Shown: positions 50,981 to 59,125 of the stretch, piece by piece | Numbering within the stretch: the first letter of the stretch is position 1 | How the letters are laid out: each line of letters starts with the position of its first letter | From: Geodermatophilus sp. DSM 44513 | Lineage (GTDB): Bacteria > Actinomycetota > Actinomycetes > Mycobacteriales > Geodermatophilaceae | Length of the DNA stretch: 64,000 nucleotides | NCBI RefSeq assembly: GCF_032460525.1 | Contig: NZ_CP135963.1 | Span: 1,674,001-1,738,000, forward strand | Direction of reading: 5' to 3' | The notes under the pieces: model-generated | Databases searched by the model: none | What the model was told of the DNA's origin: nothing | What the model saw: the letters and a program-made list of their open reading frames with translations, nothing else | Program-made: the position numbers and the translations under genes

Positions 50981-51850
50981 GTGGCTCGAGGCAGCAGGCT
51001 CGCGCGGGTGTCCGCGCTCGGTCTCCTGGGGGCGCTGGCCCTCACCGGCTGCACCCCGAACAACGAGTTCTGGCGCTGGGGCTGGCCCGACGGGGTGACC
51101 GACGAGGCCTACGAGATGCGCACCCTGTGGATCTGGTCGGTCATCGCGGCCCTGATCGTGGGCTTCGCCGTGTGGGGCCTCATCGGCTGGTCGGTCGTCC
51201 GGCACAAGAAGCGCAGCGACGAGCTGCCCAAGCAGACGGCGTACAACCTGCCCCTGGAGATCGTGTACACGATCATCCCGTTCCTCATCATCGCCGGGCT
51301 GTTCTTCTTCACGGTGGTCGTGCAGAACCGGGTCCAGGAGCGCAGCACCGACCCCGACGTGACGATCGCGGTCAACGCCTTCAAGTGGAACTGGCAGTTC
51401 GTGTACCCGGAGACCACCGGGGACGACGGCGAGCCGGTCAACACGGTCGGCACCAGCGACGAGGTCCCGATCCTCGTCCTGCCCACCGACCAGGACATCC
51501 GCTTCGAGGTCGCCTCCGCCGACGTCATCCACTCCTTCTGGGTGCCGGAGTTCCTCTTCAAGCTCGACGTCATCCCGGGCAACGAGAACGGCCGGGACAA
51601 CGTCTTCGAGGTGACCGTCCGCGAGGAGGGCGCCTTCGTCGGCCGCTGCGCCGAGCTGTGCGGCACCTACCACGCCTACATGAACTTCGAGGTGCGAGCG
51701 GTCTCCCCGGCCGACTACGACGCCTACCTGGCCGCCCGTGAGTCCGGGCTGAGCAACTTCGACGCCCTGGAGAGCATCGGCCAGCCGGGGGCGGCGACCA
51801 GCACCACGCCGTTCGACCTCATCGACGACGCGCAGCGGGCGGACGGCTGA
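50981..51850 (+). CDS. ctaC: Cytochrome c oxidase subunit II
   Basis: CuA-bearing subunit of aa3 oxidase. 289 residues. Lipoprotein signal peptide ending LALTGC, two membrane helices (LWIWSVIAALIVGFAVWGLI and IVYTIIPFLIIAGLFFFTVV), then the outer cupredoxin domain with WNWQFVYPE, HSFWVPEF and CAELCGTYHAYM, which supply the CuA ligands (His, two Cys, His, Met). GTG at 50981 follows AGGAGG nine bases upstream. In bcc-aa3 supercomplexes electrons reach CuA from QcrC without a soluble cytochrome c. Followed by ctaF; subunit I (ctaD) is not next to it. Confidence 0.97.
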   Translation: MARGSRLARVSALGLLGALALTGCTPNNEFWRWGWPDGVTDEAYEMRTLWIWSVIAALIVGFAVWGLIGWSVVRHKKRSDELPKQTAYNLPLEIVYTIIPFLIIAGLFFFTVVVQNRVQERSTDPDVTIAVNAFKWNWQFVYPETTGDDGEPVNTVGTSDEVPILVLPTDQDIRFEVASADVIHSFWVPEFLFKLDVIPGNENGRDNVFEVTVREEGAFVGRCAELCGTYHAYMNFEVRAVSPADYDAYLAARESGLSNFDALESIGQPGAATSTTPFDLIDDAQRADG

Positions 51851-51895
51851 CGTGACCGGCACCCGGGCACCGCACACCCCGCAGGAGGGACGGCC

Positions 51896-52297
51896 GTGAA
51901 GGTCGAAGCGCTCATCTTCAACGCCCTCGGCGTCTTCTGCATCGTCGTGGCCGCCGTCTACGGCATCTGGTCCCGGGAGCCGATCGGCACGACCGCCCTG
52001 GCCCTCTCCGGTGGCCTGGTGTTCCTCGTCGGCGGGTTCTTCTGGTTCGTCTCCCGGCGCATCGACCCCCGCCCGGAGGACCGCAAGGACGCCGACATCG
52101 CCGACGGCGCCGGTGAGCTCGGCTTCTTCAGCCCCGGCAGCTACTGGCCGCTGGGCATCGCCCTGTCGGCCGGCCTGATGGGCCTCGCGCTGGCCTTCTT
52201 CTACGTCTGGCTCATCGTGATCGCCATGGCGGCCATCTTCATCACCGTCGGCGGCCTGCTGTTCGAGTACTACGTCGGGCAGAACGCCCAGGGCTGA
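51896..52297 (+). CDS. ctaF: Cytochrome c oxidase subunit IV, actinobacterial type
   Basis: 133 residues with four membrane helices (NALGVFCIVVAAVYGIW, TTALALSGGLVFLVGGFFWF, then the pair LGIALSAGLMGLALAFFYVW and AMAAIFITVGGLLFEYYV), the fold of actinobacterial oxidase subunit IV. GTG at 51896 with AGGAGGGA upstream, 45 bases behind ctaC. Structural subunit of the bcc-aa3 supercomplex. A strong terminator follows. Confidence 0.95.
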   Translation: MKVEALIFNALGVFCIVVAAVYGIWSREPIGTTALALSGGLVFLVGGFFWFVSRRIDPRPEDRKDADIADGAGELGFFSPGSYWPLGIALSAGLMGLALAFFYVWLIVIAMAAIFITVGGLLFEYYVGQNAQG

Positions 52298-52311
52298 GCA
52301 CCTCCGACTCC

Positions 52312-52345
52312 AGGGCCCCTCCCCGCCACGGCGGGGAGGGGCCCT
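52312..52345 (+). terminator. Terminator of ctaC-ctaF
   Basis: AGGGCCCCTCCCCGC (52312-52326) and GCGGGGAGGGGCCCT (52331-52345): a 15-bp perfect stem, loop CACG, 14 bases after the stop. Confidence 0.9.
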
Positions 52346-52917
52346 CGTCGTGTGCGGGGCCCGTCCACGCCCTGTGCCGCCCGCAGGCGGTTTAGAGCCG
52401 GCGGTGCGCCCTTCTCCAGGTGCCGGGCGCACACCGACGCCGCTGAGGCGCCCGTCCGCCCTCAGCCGTCACTGGGGTGCCACCCGCCCACCCGGGACCC
52501 CGAGGACCCGGCGCCGCGCCCGGCACGCGCCGTGCAGCCCGTGCCGTGCCGTTCCTGCCCCGCGCAGGTGGGGTGAGTCCGCCACCGAGGGCAGCGGCGT
52601 CGCCGCCGGTGTCCCGTCCTGCCCGCCACGGGGTCGCCGGCTCCGAGGAGTGCGCCGGCCGCCGGCGCCGTCGGCACGGCTGGGTGCACGGTCCGTCGTC
52701 GTCCCGCGGGGGCTCCTGCGGCTCCTGGGAGCCTCGTCGTCGTCCGCGGGCCCACGCCGGACCGGGAGGGGTGGACGCCGGCCCCGCCGTCCCCGGCGCC
52801 CAGCAGGGAGCTCCGGGGCACGACCCCGTCTGCAGGGGCCCCGCGGGAGCGCTGCACGGGAGGTCGTGGTGGCTCCGCAGGGGGAGGGCCACCACCGCCC
52901 GTCCCCCCACGACGCGG
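52346..52917. other. Non-coding stretch of about 570 bases between two terminators
   Basis: Lies between the hairpins that end ctaF (plus strand) and qcrB (minus strand). Several open frames cross it (for instance 52350-52967 plus), but their translations are Arg/Pro/Ala/Ser-rich with no domain, no ribosome-binding site and no codon bias, so I call no gene. No tRNA, repeat-element copy or clear promoter was found. In Mycobacterium this interval holds other genes (mmpS3 region, from memory), so it may be an eroded remnant. Confidence 0.5.
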
Positions 52918-52950
52918 AAGGGCCCCGACGGGGTGTCCGTCGGGGCCCTT
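52918..52950 (-). terminator. Terminator of the ctaE-qcrCAB operon
   Basis: AAGGGCCCCGACGG (52918-52931) and CCGTCGGGGCCCTT (52937-52950), a perfect 14-bp stem with a five-base loop, 17 bases past the qcrB stop. Confidence 0.9.
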
Positions 52951-52967
52951 CGCGTTGCTGCGGGTGA

Positions 52968-54629
52968 CTAGTCGCGCGGCTCCTGCGGCCGGCCACCGTC
53001 CGAGGGGCGACCGGAGGTGGTGAGCTCACGGGACTCCGCCGCGGACAGGCCGCGCTCGTCGCGCCGCTGCTCGAGCTCCACCTGCACCGGCTCCTCGATC
53101 GGCGAGAAGAACCCGCGGATGGCGCGGCGGGCGCCACCCACCTGGTTCATCCGCTTGGGCACCGGAGCCCCGCCGTAGGCCAGCTGGCCGTGGCCGTGCT
53201 CGTCGACCGGGCCGAGGGGCTGGTGCACCTCGATGAACTCACCGTGCGGCAGCCGCCGGATGACACCGGTCTCCAGGCCGTGCTCGAGGACCTCCCGGTC
53301 GTGCTTCTGCAGACCCAGGCAGATCCGGTAGGTGATCAGGTAGACGATCGGCGGGAGGATGACCAACCCGATCCGCCCGGCCCAGGTCATCGCGTTGAGG
53401 CTGATGTCGAACTTCTCGGCGATGACGTCGTTGCCACCGGAGAACATGAGCACCACGTAGAAGGTCAGCGACATCATGCCCAGCGAGGTGCGCACCGGCA
53501 CGTCGCGCGGACGCTGCAGCAGGTGGTGCGACGCCTCGTCGCGGGTCAGCACCCGCTCGATGACCGGGTACAGCGCCAGGAGCGTGAAGATGATGCCCGG
53601 CAGCACGACCGTGGGCCAGAACAGCGCCGGGATCGTGTAGTCCCCGGGCAGGTTGATGTCCCAGGCCGGGAAGAGGCGGGTGGACCCGTCGAGGAACATC
53701 ACGTACCAGTCCGGCTGCGACGCGGCGGACACCTGCGCCGGGTTGTACGGACCCCACAGCCACACCGGGTTGATCTGCACCAGACCACCGAGCGCGGCGC
53801 AGACGCCGAACACGATGAAGAACAGCCCGCCGGCCTTGACCGCGAACGCCGGGAAGAGCCGGTTGCCGACCACGTTGTGCTCGGTCCGCCCCGGGCCGGG
53901 GAACTGGGTGTGCTTCTGCTTGACCAGCATCAGCAGGTGCACCGCGATCAGGCCGAGGATGATCGCCGGGACGATCAGCACGTGCACGATGTACATCCGG
54001 CCGAGGATCTCCTCGCCGACGTAGTCACCGTCGAACACCGCCCAGTGCACCCAGGTCCCGACGACCGGGATGGACAGGATGATCGCGCTGACGATGCGCA
54101 GCCCGGTGCCGGACAGCAGGTCGTCGGGCAGCGAGTAGCCGGTGAAGCCCATGGCGAAGGACAGCACCAGCAGGGCGACACCGATCAGCCAGTTGGTCTC
54201 CCGCGGCCGGCGGAAGGCGCCGGTGAAGAAGATGCGCAGCAGGTGGACCACGATCGCGGCCACGAACAGCAGCGCGGCCCAGTGGTGCAGCTGCCGGATG
54301 AACAGACCACCGCGGACGTCGAAGGAGAGCTTGAGCGAGGACTCGTAGGCGGCGGTCATCTCCAGGCCGCGCATCGGCGCGTACGTGCCCTCGTAGACGA
54401 CCTCGGTCAACGCCGCGTCGTAGTAGAAGGTCAGGTAGGTGCCGGAGAGCAGCAGGATCACGAACGAGTAGAGCGCGATCTCACCGAGCAAGAACGACCA
54501 GTGGTCGGGGAAGACCTTGTTCAGGGTGCGACGGAGCGGGCCGGCGACGATCAGACGGTCGTCGACCTCCAGCGCCGCCTTGCCCAGGGGCGTGGTCGGG
54601 ACACCCGGCGCTGTGGCGGTACGGGCCAT
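52968..54629 (-). CDS. qcrB: Cytochrome bcc complex cytochrome b subunit
   Basis: 553 residues, the quinol-oxidising membrane subunit. Haem-b ligands lie in [20 protein letters not shown] and [20 protein letters not shown] (His pairs 14 apart). The quinol-site motif reads PDWY (in [10 protein letters not shown]) instead of PEWY, the form I know from actinobacteria. The extended hydrophilic C-terminus (residues 430-553) is also actinobacterial. Its ATG lies in the qcrA stop (TGATG). This is the target class of Q203-type inhibitors in mycobacteria. Confidence 0.97.
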   Translation of the reverse strand: MARTATAPGVPTTPLGKAALEVDDRLIVAGPLRRTLNKVFPDHWSFLLGEIALYSFVILLLSGTYLTFYYDAALTEVVYEGTYAPMRGLEMTAAYESSLKLSFDVRGGLFIRQLHHWAALLFVAAIVVHLLRIFFTGAFRRPRETNWLIGVALLVLSFAMGFTGYSLPDDLLSGTGLRIVSAIILSIPVVGTWVHWAVFDGDYVGEEILGRMYIVHVLIVPAIILGLIAVHLLMLVKQKHTQFPGPGRTEHNVVGNRLFPAFAVKAGGLFFIVFGVCAALGGLVQINPVWLWGPYNPAQVSAASQPDWYVMFLDGSTRLFPAWDINLPGDYTIPALFWPTVVLPGIIFTLLALYPVIERVLTRDEASHHLLQRPRDVPVRTSLGMMSLTFYVVLMFSGGNDVIAEKFDISLNAMTWAGRIGLVILPPIVYLITYRICLGLQKHDREVLEHGLETGVIRRLPHGEFIEVHQPLGPVDEHGHGQLAYGGAPVPKRMNQVGGARRAIRGFFSPIEEPVQVELEQRRDERGLSAAESRELTTSGRPSDGGRPQEPRD

Positions 54630-55741
54630 CAGATGCGCTCCCGGTTCCAGTAGGTGGGGCCAACAGCTTCAATGTAGTCACTACGCGCAACGAAGAAGCC
54701 CTCGTCGTCGACGGTGATCGGCAGCTGGGGCAGCGGGCGGGTGGCCGGGCCGAAGACGGGCTTGGCGCCCTGGGTCACGTCGAACTGCGACTGGTGGCAC
54801 GGGCACAGGATCCGGCTGGTCTCCTGCTCGTACAGCGACACCGGGCACCCGGCGTGGGTGCAGATCTTGGAGTAGGCCACGTAGTCGCCGTAGCCGAAGT
54901 CGTCCTGGCCCTGGCGGGGCTGCTCGACCGAGACCTGCTCCGGGCGCAGCCGGATGAGCATGGTGGCCGCGTCGGCCTCCAGGTTGCCGCCGGGGACGGC
55001 CGGGAAGACCGTCTCCAGCGACCCGGGCTGCTGGTCACCGGGACGGATCGGGCTGCCGTCGTCGCGCAGCAGGCGCGTCCCCTCGGCCCAGCTGGTGGTG
55101 CCCAGCGGGTTGCCGACGTTCGGGTTGCGGATCAGGCCGCCCAGCGGCATGAGCAGCATCAGCCCGACCCCGCCGCCCATGAAGACCAGCGAGCGGGTGA
55201 TCAGCTTGCGGCGGGCCAGGCCGTAGGTGTTCAGGCCGCCCAGGAGGGACGCGCCGGTGGTGACCCGGTCGAAGTGCGACCCGTCGTGCTTGTCCTGCAC
55301 CGCGGTCTCGTGCGGGAGGAGCTTCTTGGTGAACAGCACCATGCCGACCCCGACCAGGGTGAGCGACAGCCCACCGAGCCCACCGATGAGCGGGGTGAAC
55401 AGCGCGCTCCACCCGCCCTCGGTGATGTCCCACTGCCAGTCGGGGAGGAACCACCCGGAGCCGACGTAGACGACGAAGGCCGCGAACGCCGACAGGCCGG
55501 CGAGGGCGAACGTCATCGACACCTGCCGGACGGCCGCCTTCTCCAGCCGGGAGCCCGGCTCCGGGGCCGGGTCGACGTGCAGCACCTGCACGCCGTCGTA
55601 GCGGGCACCGAGGAGGTCCAGCTCCTCGCGCGTCATCGTGGCGAGGCGCTCGGGGGTGTAGTCCTCGTCCGGCCCGCCGTGCAGCGGGCCGGGGGTGTCC
55701 GAGCCGCCGGTCGACCCGGGCGCGGTGTGCGGGGCGCTCAC
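54629..55741 (-). CDS. qcrA: Cytochrome bcc complex Rieske iron-sulfur subunit
   Basis: 370 residues. Three N-terminal membrane helices (around residues 70-90, 105-130 and 170-190), as in other actinobacteria, instead of the usual one; then the Rieske domain with [14 protein letters not shown] and [10 protein letters not shown] binding the 2Fe-2S cluster by two Cys and two His. GTG at 55741 overlaps the qcrC stop. Passes electrons from quinol to the dihaem cytochrome c. Confidence 0.97.
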   Translation of the reverse strand: MSAPHTAPGSTGGSDTPGPLHGGPDEDYTPERLATMTREELDLLGARYDGVQVLHVDPAPEPGSRLEKAAVRQVSMTFALAGLSAFAAFVVYVGSGWFLPDWQWDITEGGWSALFTPLIGGLGGLSLTLVGVGMVLFTKKLLPHETAVQDKHDGSHFDRVTTGASLLGGLNTYGLARRKLITRSLVFMGGGVGLMLLMPLGGLIRNPNVGNPLGTTSWAEGTRLLRDDGSPIRPGDQQPGSLETVFPAVPGGNLEADAATMLIRLRPEQVSVEQPRQGQDDFGYGDYVAYSKICTHAGCPVSLYEQETSRILCPCHQSQFDVTQGAKPVFGPATRPLPQLPITVDDEGFFVARSDYIEAVGPTYWNRERI

Positions 55742-56625
55742 GCCTTGCTCCCCATCCAGAAGATGCCGAACAGCAGCGCGGCCACGCCGACGACCCAGAT
55801 CACGACGCCCTCGGCGACCGGGCCGATGCGCCCGATGCCGGCACCGCCCGGGTCGGCCTGCTCCTTGACGGTCTGGATGTAGTTGATGATCGAGCGCTTC
55901 TCCTCGGGGGTGAGCTGGTTGTCCCCGAAGATCGGCATGTTCTCCGGCCCGCTCAGCATCGCGCTGTAGATCTCGAGGTCGTTGGCGTCCTCGAGGCTGG
56001 GCGCCCGCTTCCCGGAGGACAGCGCGCCGCCCTCGCCGACGAAGTTGTGGCACTGCGCGCAGTTGAGCCGGAACAGCTCCCCGCCCTCGGCCAGGTCACC
56101 GTCGCGGAGGTCCCCCGACGGGAGGGTGGGACCGCCGCCGTTGGCCTGGATGTAGGCCATCAGCTGGTCGATCTCCTCGTCGTTGAAGACCGCCGGCTTG
56201 TCCGGGGCCTGGGCCTCCTGGCGGACCAGCGGCATGCGGCCGGTGTGCACCTGGAAGTAGACGGCGGCCTCGCCCACGCCGATGAGCGAGGGCCCGCGGG
56301 TCGGCACGCCCTCGAGGTTCTCGCCGTGGCAGGTGATGCAGCTGCGCTCGTACAGCTCGCGGCCGGCGGCCTCGGCCGAGGACTCGCTCTGGATGGCCTC
56401 CTCGGTCGCGTGCGCCGGGGACAGCGCCGAGTACAGCGCGCCGGTGAGGACGAGGCCGGCCATCAGGCCGGCCACGTTGGCGACGCGGCGGCGGTGCCGC
56501 GACCGCCGCCGGGCGCGGGCCGCGGCAGCGGGGGAGCCGTCGGTGGGACGGCGGGACCAGCGGCGCAGGCCGCGGGGAACGCCCTCCTCAGCGGGGGCGA
56601 CGGACTGCGGGTTCGGAGTGGACAC
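55738..56625 (-). CDS. qcrC: Cytochrome bcc complex dihaem cytochrome c subunit
   Basis: 295 residues with two haem-binding sites, CITCH near residue 95 and CAQCH near residue 195, marking the dihaem cytochrome cc of bcc-aa3 supercomplexes. N-terminal membrane anchor (VANVAGLMAGLVLTGALYSA) and C-terminal helix (GVVIWVVGVAALLFGIFWMG). Axial Met candidates lie in RMPLVRQEAQAP and NMPIFGDNQLTPEEKRSI. GTG at 56625, eight bases behind ctaE. Confidence 0.97.
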   Translation of the reverse strand: MSTPNPQSVAPAEEGVPRGLRRWSRRPTDGSPAAAARARRRSRHRRRVANVAGLMAGLVLTGALYSALSPAHATEEAIQSESSAEAAGRELYERSCITCHGENLEGVPTRGPSLIGVGEAAVYFQVHTGRMPLVRQEAQAPDKPAVFNDEEIDQLMAYIQANGGGPTLPSGDLRDGDLAEGGELFRLNCAQCHNFVGEGGALSSGKRAPSLEDANDLEIYSAMLSGPENMPIFGDNQLTPEEKRSIINYIQTVKEQADPGGAGIGRIGPVAEGVVIWVVGVAALLFGIFWMGSKA

Positions 56626-56632
56626 CGTTTCC

Positions 56633-57247
56633 CTAGCGGATCAGGTAGATCGTGGCGAAGAGCCCGACCCACACGACGTCGACGAAGTGCCAGTAGTAGG
56701 AGACCACGATGGCCGAGGTCGCCTGCGCGGGCGTGAACCGGCCCATGGTGGACCGGATGAGCAGGTACACGAAGGCGACGAGGCCCCCGATGACGTGCAG
56801 CGCGTGGAAGCCGGTCGTCAGGTAGAAGACCGATCCGTAGGTGGAGCTGGAGATGCTGGTGCCGTGCTCGACGACCAGCACCCGGTACTCGTTGGCCTGG
56901 GCGAGGACGAAGACCAGGCCCATCACGAAGGTGATCGTGAACCAGCGCCGCAGGCCGTACACGTTGCCGTTCTCGGCCGCGAACACCCCGAGCTGGCAGG
57001 TGACCGAGGAGGCCACCAGGATGATCGTGAAGAACGCCGCGTAGGGCAGGTTCAGCTCGGTCGGCTCCGGCGGCCACCCCTCGGTGGCCCGCGCGCGGGC
57101 CGTGAAGTACATGGCGAAGAGGCCGGCGAAGAACATCAGCTCGCTGGAGAGCCAGATGATCGTGCCGACGCTCACCAGGTTCGGTCGGGTCAGCGAGTGC
57201 ACCCGGGAGGTGTCGAAGGTGCCGCCCGCCAGGGGAGCCGTTGTCAC
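56633..57247 (-). CDS. ctaE: Cytochrome c oxidase subunit III
   Basis: 204 residues, five membrane helices. [20 protein letters not shown] and [54 protein letters not shown] and [20 protein letters not shown] are the classic subunit III segments. First gene of the ctaE-qcrC-qcrA-qcrB operon. GTG at 57247 gives an N-terminus like the mycobacterial protein (short Thr/Gly stretch then TSRVHSL); ATGs at 57256 and 57259 are alternatives. Confidence 0.96.
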   Translation of the reverse strand: MTTAPLAGGTFDTSRVHSLTRPNLVSVGTIIWLSSELMFFAGLFAMYFTARARATEGWPPEPTELNLPYAAFFTIILVASSVTCQLGVFAAENGNVYGLRRWFTITFVMGLVFVLAQANEYRVLVVEHGTSISSSTYGSVFYLTTGFHALHVIGGLVAFVYLLIRSTMGRFTPAQATSAIVVSYYWHFVDVVWVGLFATIYLIR

Positions 57248-57366
57248 GGGGCCCATCATGGCACCGGTTTCGCGGAGGCACCGCCCGCGGGTGGGATGTC
57301 GGGGCGCGGCCGTGACCTCCCCGATACCCGGTCGGCGTCCTGACCGGTCGACCGACGCCCTGCCAC

Positions 57367-57372
57367 TACGCT
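57367..57372 (+). promoter_or_regulatory. -10 box of the receiver-like gene and trpD
   Basis: TACGCT ends seven bases before the GTG at 57380. Confidence 0.5.
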
Positions 57373-57379
57373 CGCCGCC

Positions 57380-57796
57380 GTGAGCGACGCCACCCCGGCC
57401 ACCGTCCTGGTCTACAGCTCCCGGTCCGACGTGCGGGCCGCCGTGCGCCTCGCGGTGGGCCGCCGCCCCGCCGCGGACGTCGGCCCCCTGACCTGGATCG
57501 AGTGCGCCACGGCCGACGAGGTCGTGCAGACCGTGGACGGCGGTGGCGTGGACCTGTGCGTGCTCGACGGGGAGGCCCAGCCCACCGGCGGTCTGGCGCT
57601 GGCCCGCCAGCTCACCATGGAGGTCGCCGACCGCCCGGCGCTGTGCGTCCTCATCGCCCGCCAGCCCGACCGCTGGCTGGCGCACTGGTCGCAGGCCGAG
57701 GCCACCCTGCCGTTCCCGGTCGACCCGCTCACCGCCCCCGCCGTCGTCGCCGGGGTGCTGCGCGACCGGGTGGGACGGCGCCCGGTCACCCGGTGA
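57380..57796 (+). CDS. Receiver-like (response-regulator fold) protein without output domain
   Basis: 138 residues with the beta-alpha pattern of response-regulator receivers: [20 protein letters not shown], a central [20 protein letters not shown] (Asp at the phosphoacceptor position), [16 protein letters not shown] and a final LRDRVG. The acidic pair normally following the first strand is replaced by SSRSD, and the conserved Lys is not evident, so it is probably a pseudo-receiver. No output domain follows. GTG at 57380. Its stop overlaps the trpD start (GTGA), so they are co-translated; why is unknown. Confidence 0.7.
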   Translation: MSDATPATVLVYSSRSDVRAAVRLAVGRRPAADVGPLTWIECATADEVVQTVDGGGVDLCVLDGEAQPTGGLALARQLTMEVADRPALCVLIARQPDRWLAHWSQAEATLPFPVDPLTAPAVVAGVLRDRVGRRPVTR

Positions 57797-58836
57797 GCGG
57801 CGGACCGACCTGGCCGGCCCTGCTGACCCGCCTGCTGGCGCGGGAGGACCTCGCGGCCGCGGACACGTCCTGGGCGATGCGCGAGGTGATGGCCGGCGAG
57901 GCCAGCCCCGCGCAGATCGCCGCCTTCGCCGTCGCGCTGCGCGCCAAGGGCGAGTCGCCGGCCGAGGTCACCGGGCTGGCCGAGACGATGCTCGAACGCG
58001 CCGTCCCCGTGGACCTGCCGCTGGACTGCGTCGACATCGTCGGCACCGGTGGTGACGGCGCCCACACCGTCAACATCTCGACGATGGCGGCGGTGGTCAC
58101 CGCCGCGGCGGGGGTCCCGGTGGCCAAGCACGGCAACCGGGCCGCGTCGTCGTCCTCCGGGGCCGCGGACGTGCTCGAGGCGCTGGGGGTGGTCATCGAC
58201 CTGCCGGCGCCCGCGGTGGCGCGCTGCGTGCAGGAGGCCGGGATCGGGTTCTTCTTCGCGCCGCTGTTCCACCCCGGGTACCGGCACACCGCCGTCCCAC
58301 GGCGGGAGATGGGGATCGGCACCGTCTTCAACTTCCTCGGCCCGCTGGCCAACCCCGCGCGGCCGAAGGCGGCGGCGATCGGCTGTGCCGACGCCCGCAT
58401 GGCCCCGGTGCTGGCGGAGGTGCTGGCCGGGCGCGGGACGCGCGCGCTGGTGTTCCGGGGCGACGACGGCCTCGACGAGCTGACCACCGCCACCACGTCG
58501 TCGGTGTGGGTGGTGCGCGGCGGCGAGGTGGTCCCCGACCGGGTGGACCCCGCGGCCCTGGGGCTGGCGCCGTCGGCGGTCGACGCGCTGCGCGGCGGCG
58601 ACCCGGCGGTCAACGCCGACGTGTTCCGCCGGGTCGTCGGTGGCGAGCGGGGCCCGGTCCGTGACGCGGTGCTGCTCAACGCCGCGGCCGCGCTGGTCGC
58701 CCACGACGAGCGGGCCGGGCGGCTGCACGACGCCCTGGCGGCCGGGATGGCGCGCGCCGCGGAGGCGGTCGACGACGGCCGAGCCGCGGCGCTGCTGGGC
58801 CGCTGGGTCTCGGTCAGCCGCTCGCTGCGCGACTGA
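57793..58836 (+). CDS. trpD: Anthranilate phosphoribosyltransferase
   Basis: Second step of tryptophan synthesis: anthranilate + PRPP to phosphoribosylanthranilate. 347 residues. PRPP site [41 protein letters not shown] (cited as [18 protein letters not shown]), [13 protein letters not shown] and [13 protein letters not shown] with metal-binding acidic residues in GDDGLDELT. The other trp genes are not in the window, as in mycobacteria where trpD stands alone near ctaE. GTG start overlaps the receiver-like gene. Confidence 0.96.
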   Translation: MSGGPTWPALLTRLLAREDLAAADTSWAMREVMAGEASPAQIAAFAVALRAKGESPAEVTGLAETMLERAVPVDLPLDCVDIVGTGGDGAHTVNISTMAAVVTAAAGVPVAKHGNRAASSSSGAADVLEALGVVIDLPAPAVARCVQEAGIGFFFAPLFHPGYRHTAVPRREMGIGTVFNFLGPLANPARPKAAAIGCADARMAPVLAEVLAGRGTRALVFRGDDGLDELTTATTSSVWVVRGGEVVPDRVDPAALGLAPSAVDALRGGDPAVNADVFRRVVGGERGPVRDAVLLNAAAALVAHDERAGRLHDALAAGMARAAEAVDDGRAAALLGRWVSVSRSLRD

Positions 58837-58846
58837 GGAAAGGGCC

Positions 58847-59125
58847 TCAGTCGAGGCCGATGGAGAAGGCCGCCTCCAGGTCGTGCCGGGAGTAGGCGCG
58901 GAAGGCGATGTGCGTCTCGGTCTCCAGCACGCCGGGCACCTTGTTGATCCGCCCGGCGATCACCTCGGCCACCTGCTCGAACTCGCGGACGCGGACGACC
59001 GCGATGAGGTCGACCTCGCCGGCGGTCGAGTAGACCTCGCTGACCCCGTCGAGGTCGGCGACGGCCTCGGCCACCTCGGGGATCGCGTCCGTGGCGGCGT
59101 CGATCATGACGATGGCGGTGATCAC
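58847..59125 (-). CDS. Lrp/AsnC ligand-binding (RAM) domain protein, no DNA-binding domain
   Basis: 92 residues consisting of a single RAM domain: ITAIVMIDAATDAIPEVAEA, VSEVYSTAGEVDLIAVVRVR and INKVPGVLETETHIAF. Stand-alone RAM proteins bind amino acids and assemble as rings; without a helix-turn-helix this is a sensor or effector partner, not a regulator by itself. GTG at 59125 overlaps the stop of the upstream DnaQ-UvrC gene (GTGA) and also has TACGAT seven bases upstream, so it may be made both from the longer mRNA and alone. Confidence 0.88.
   Translation of the reverse strand: MITAIVMIDAATDAIPEVAEAVADLDGVSEVYSTAGEVDLIAVVRVREFEQVAEVIAGRINKVPGVLETETHIAFRAYSRHDLEAAFSIGLD

Noticed and set aside
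52350..52967. A 205-codon open frame between ctaF and qcrB
   Set aside because: Starts inside the ctaF terminator region, has no ribosome site or -10 box, composition is Arg/Pro/Ser-rich, and it runs through the qcrB terminator.
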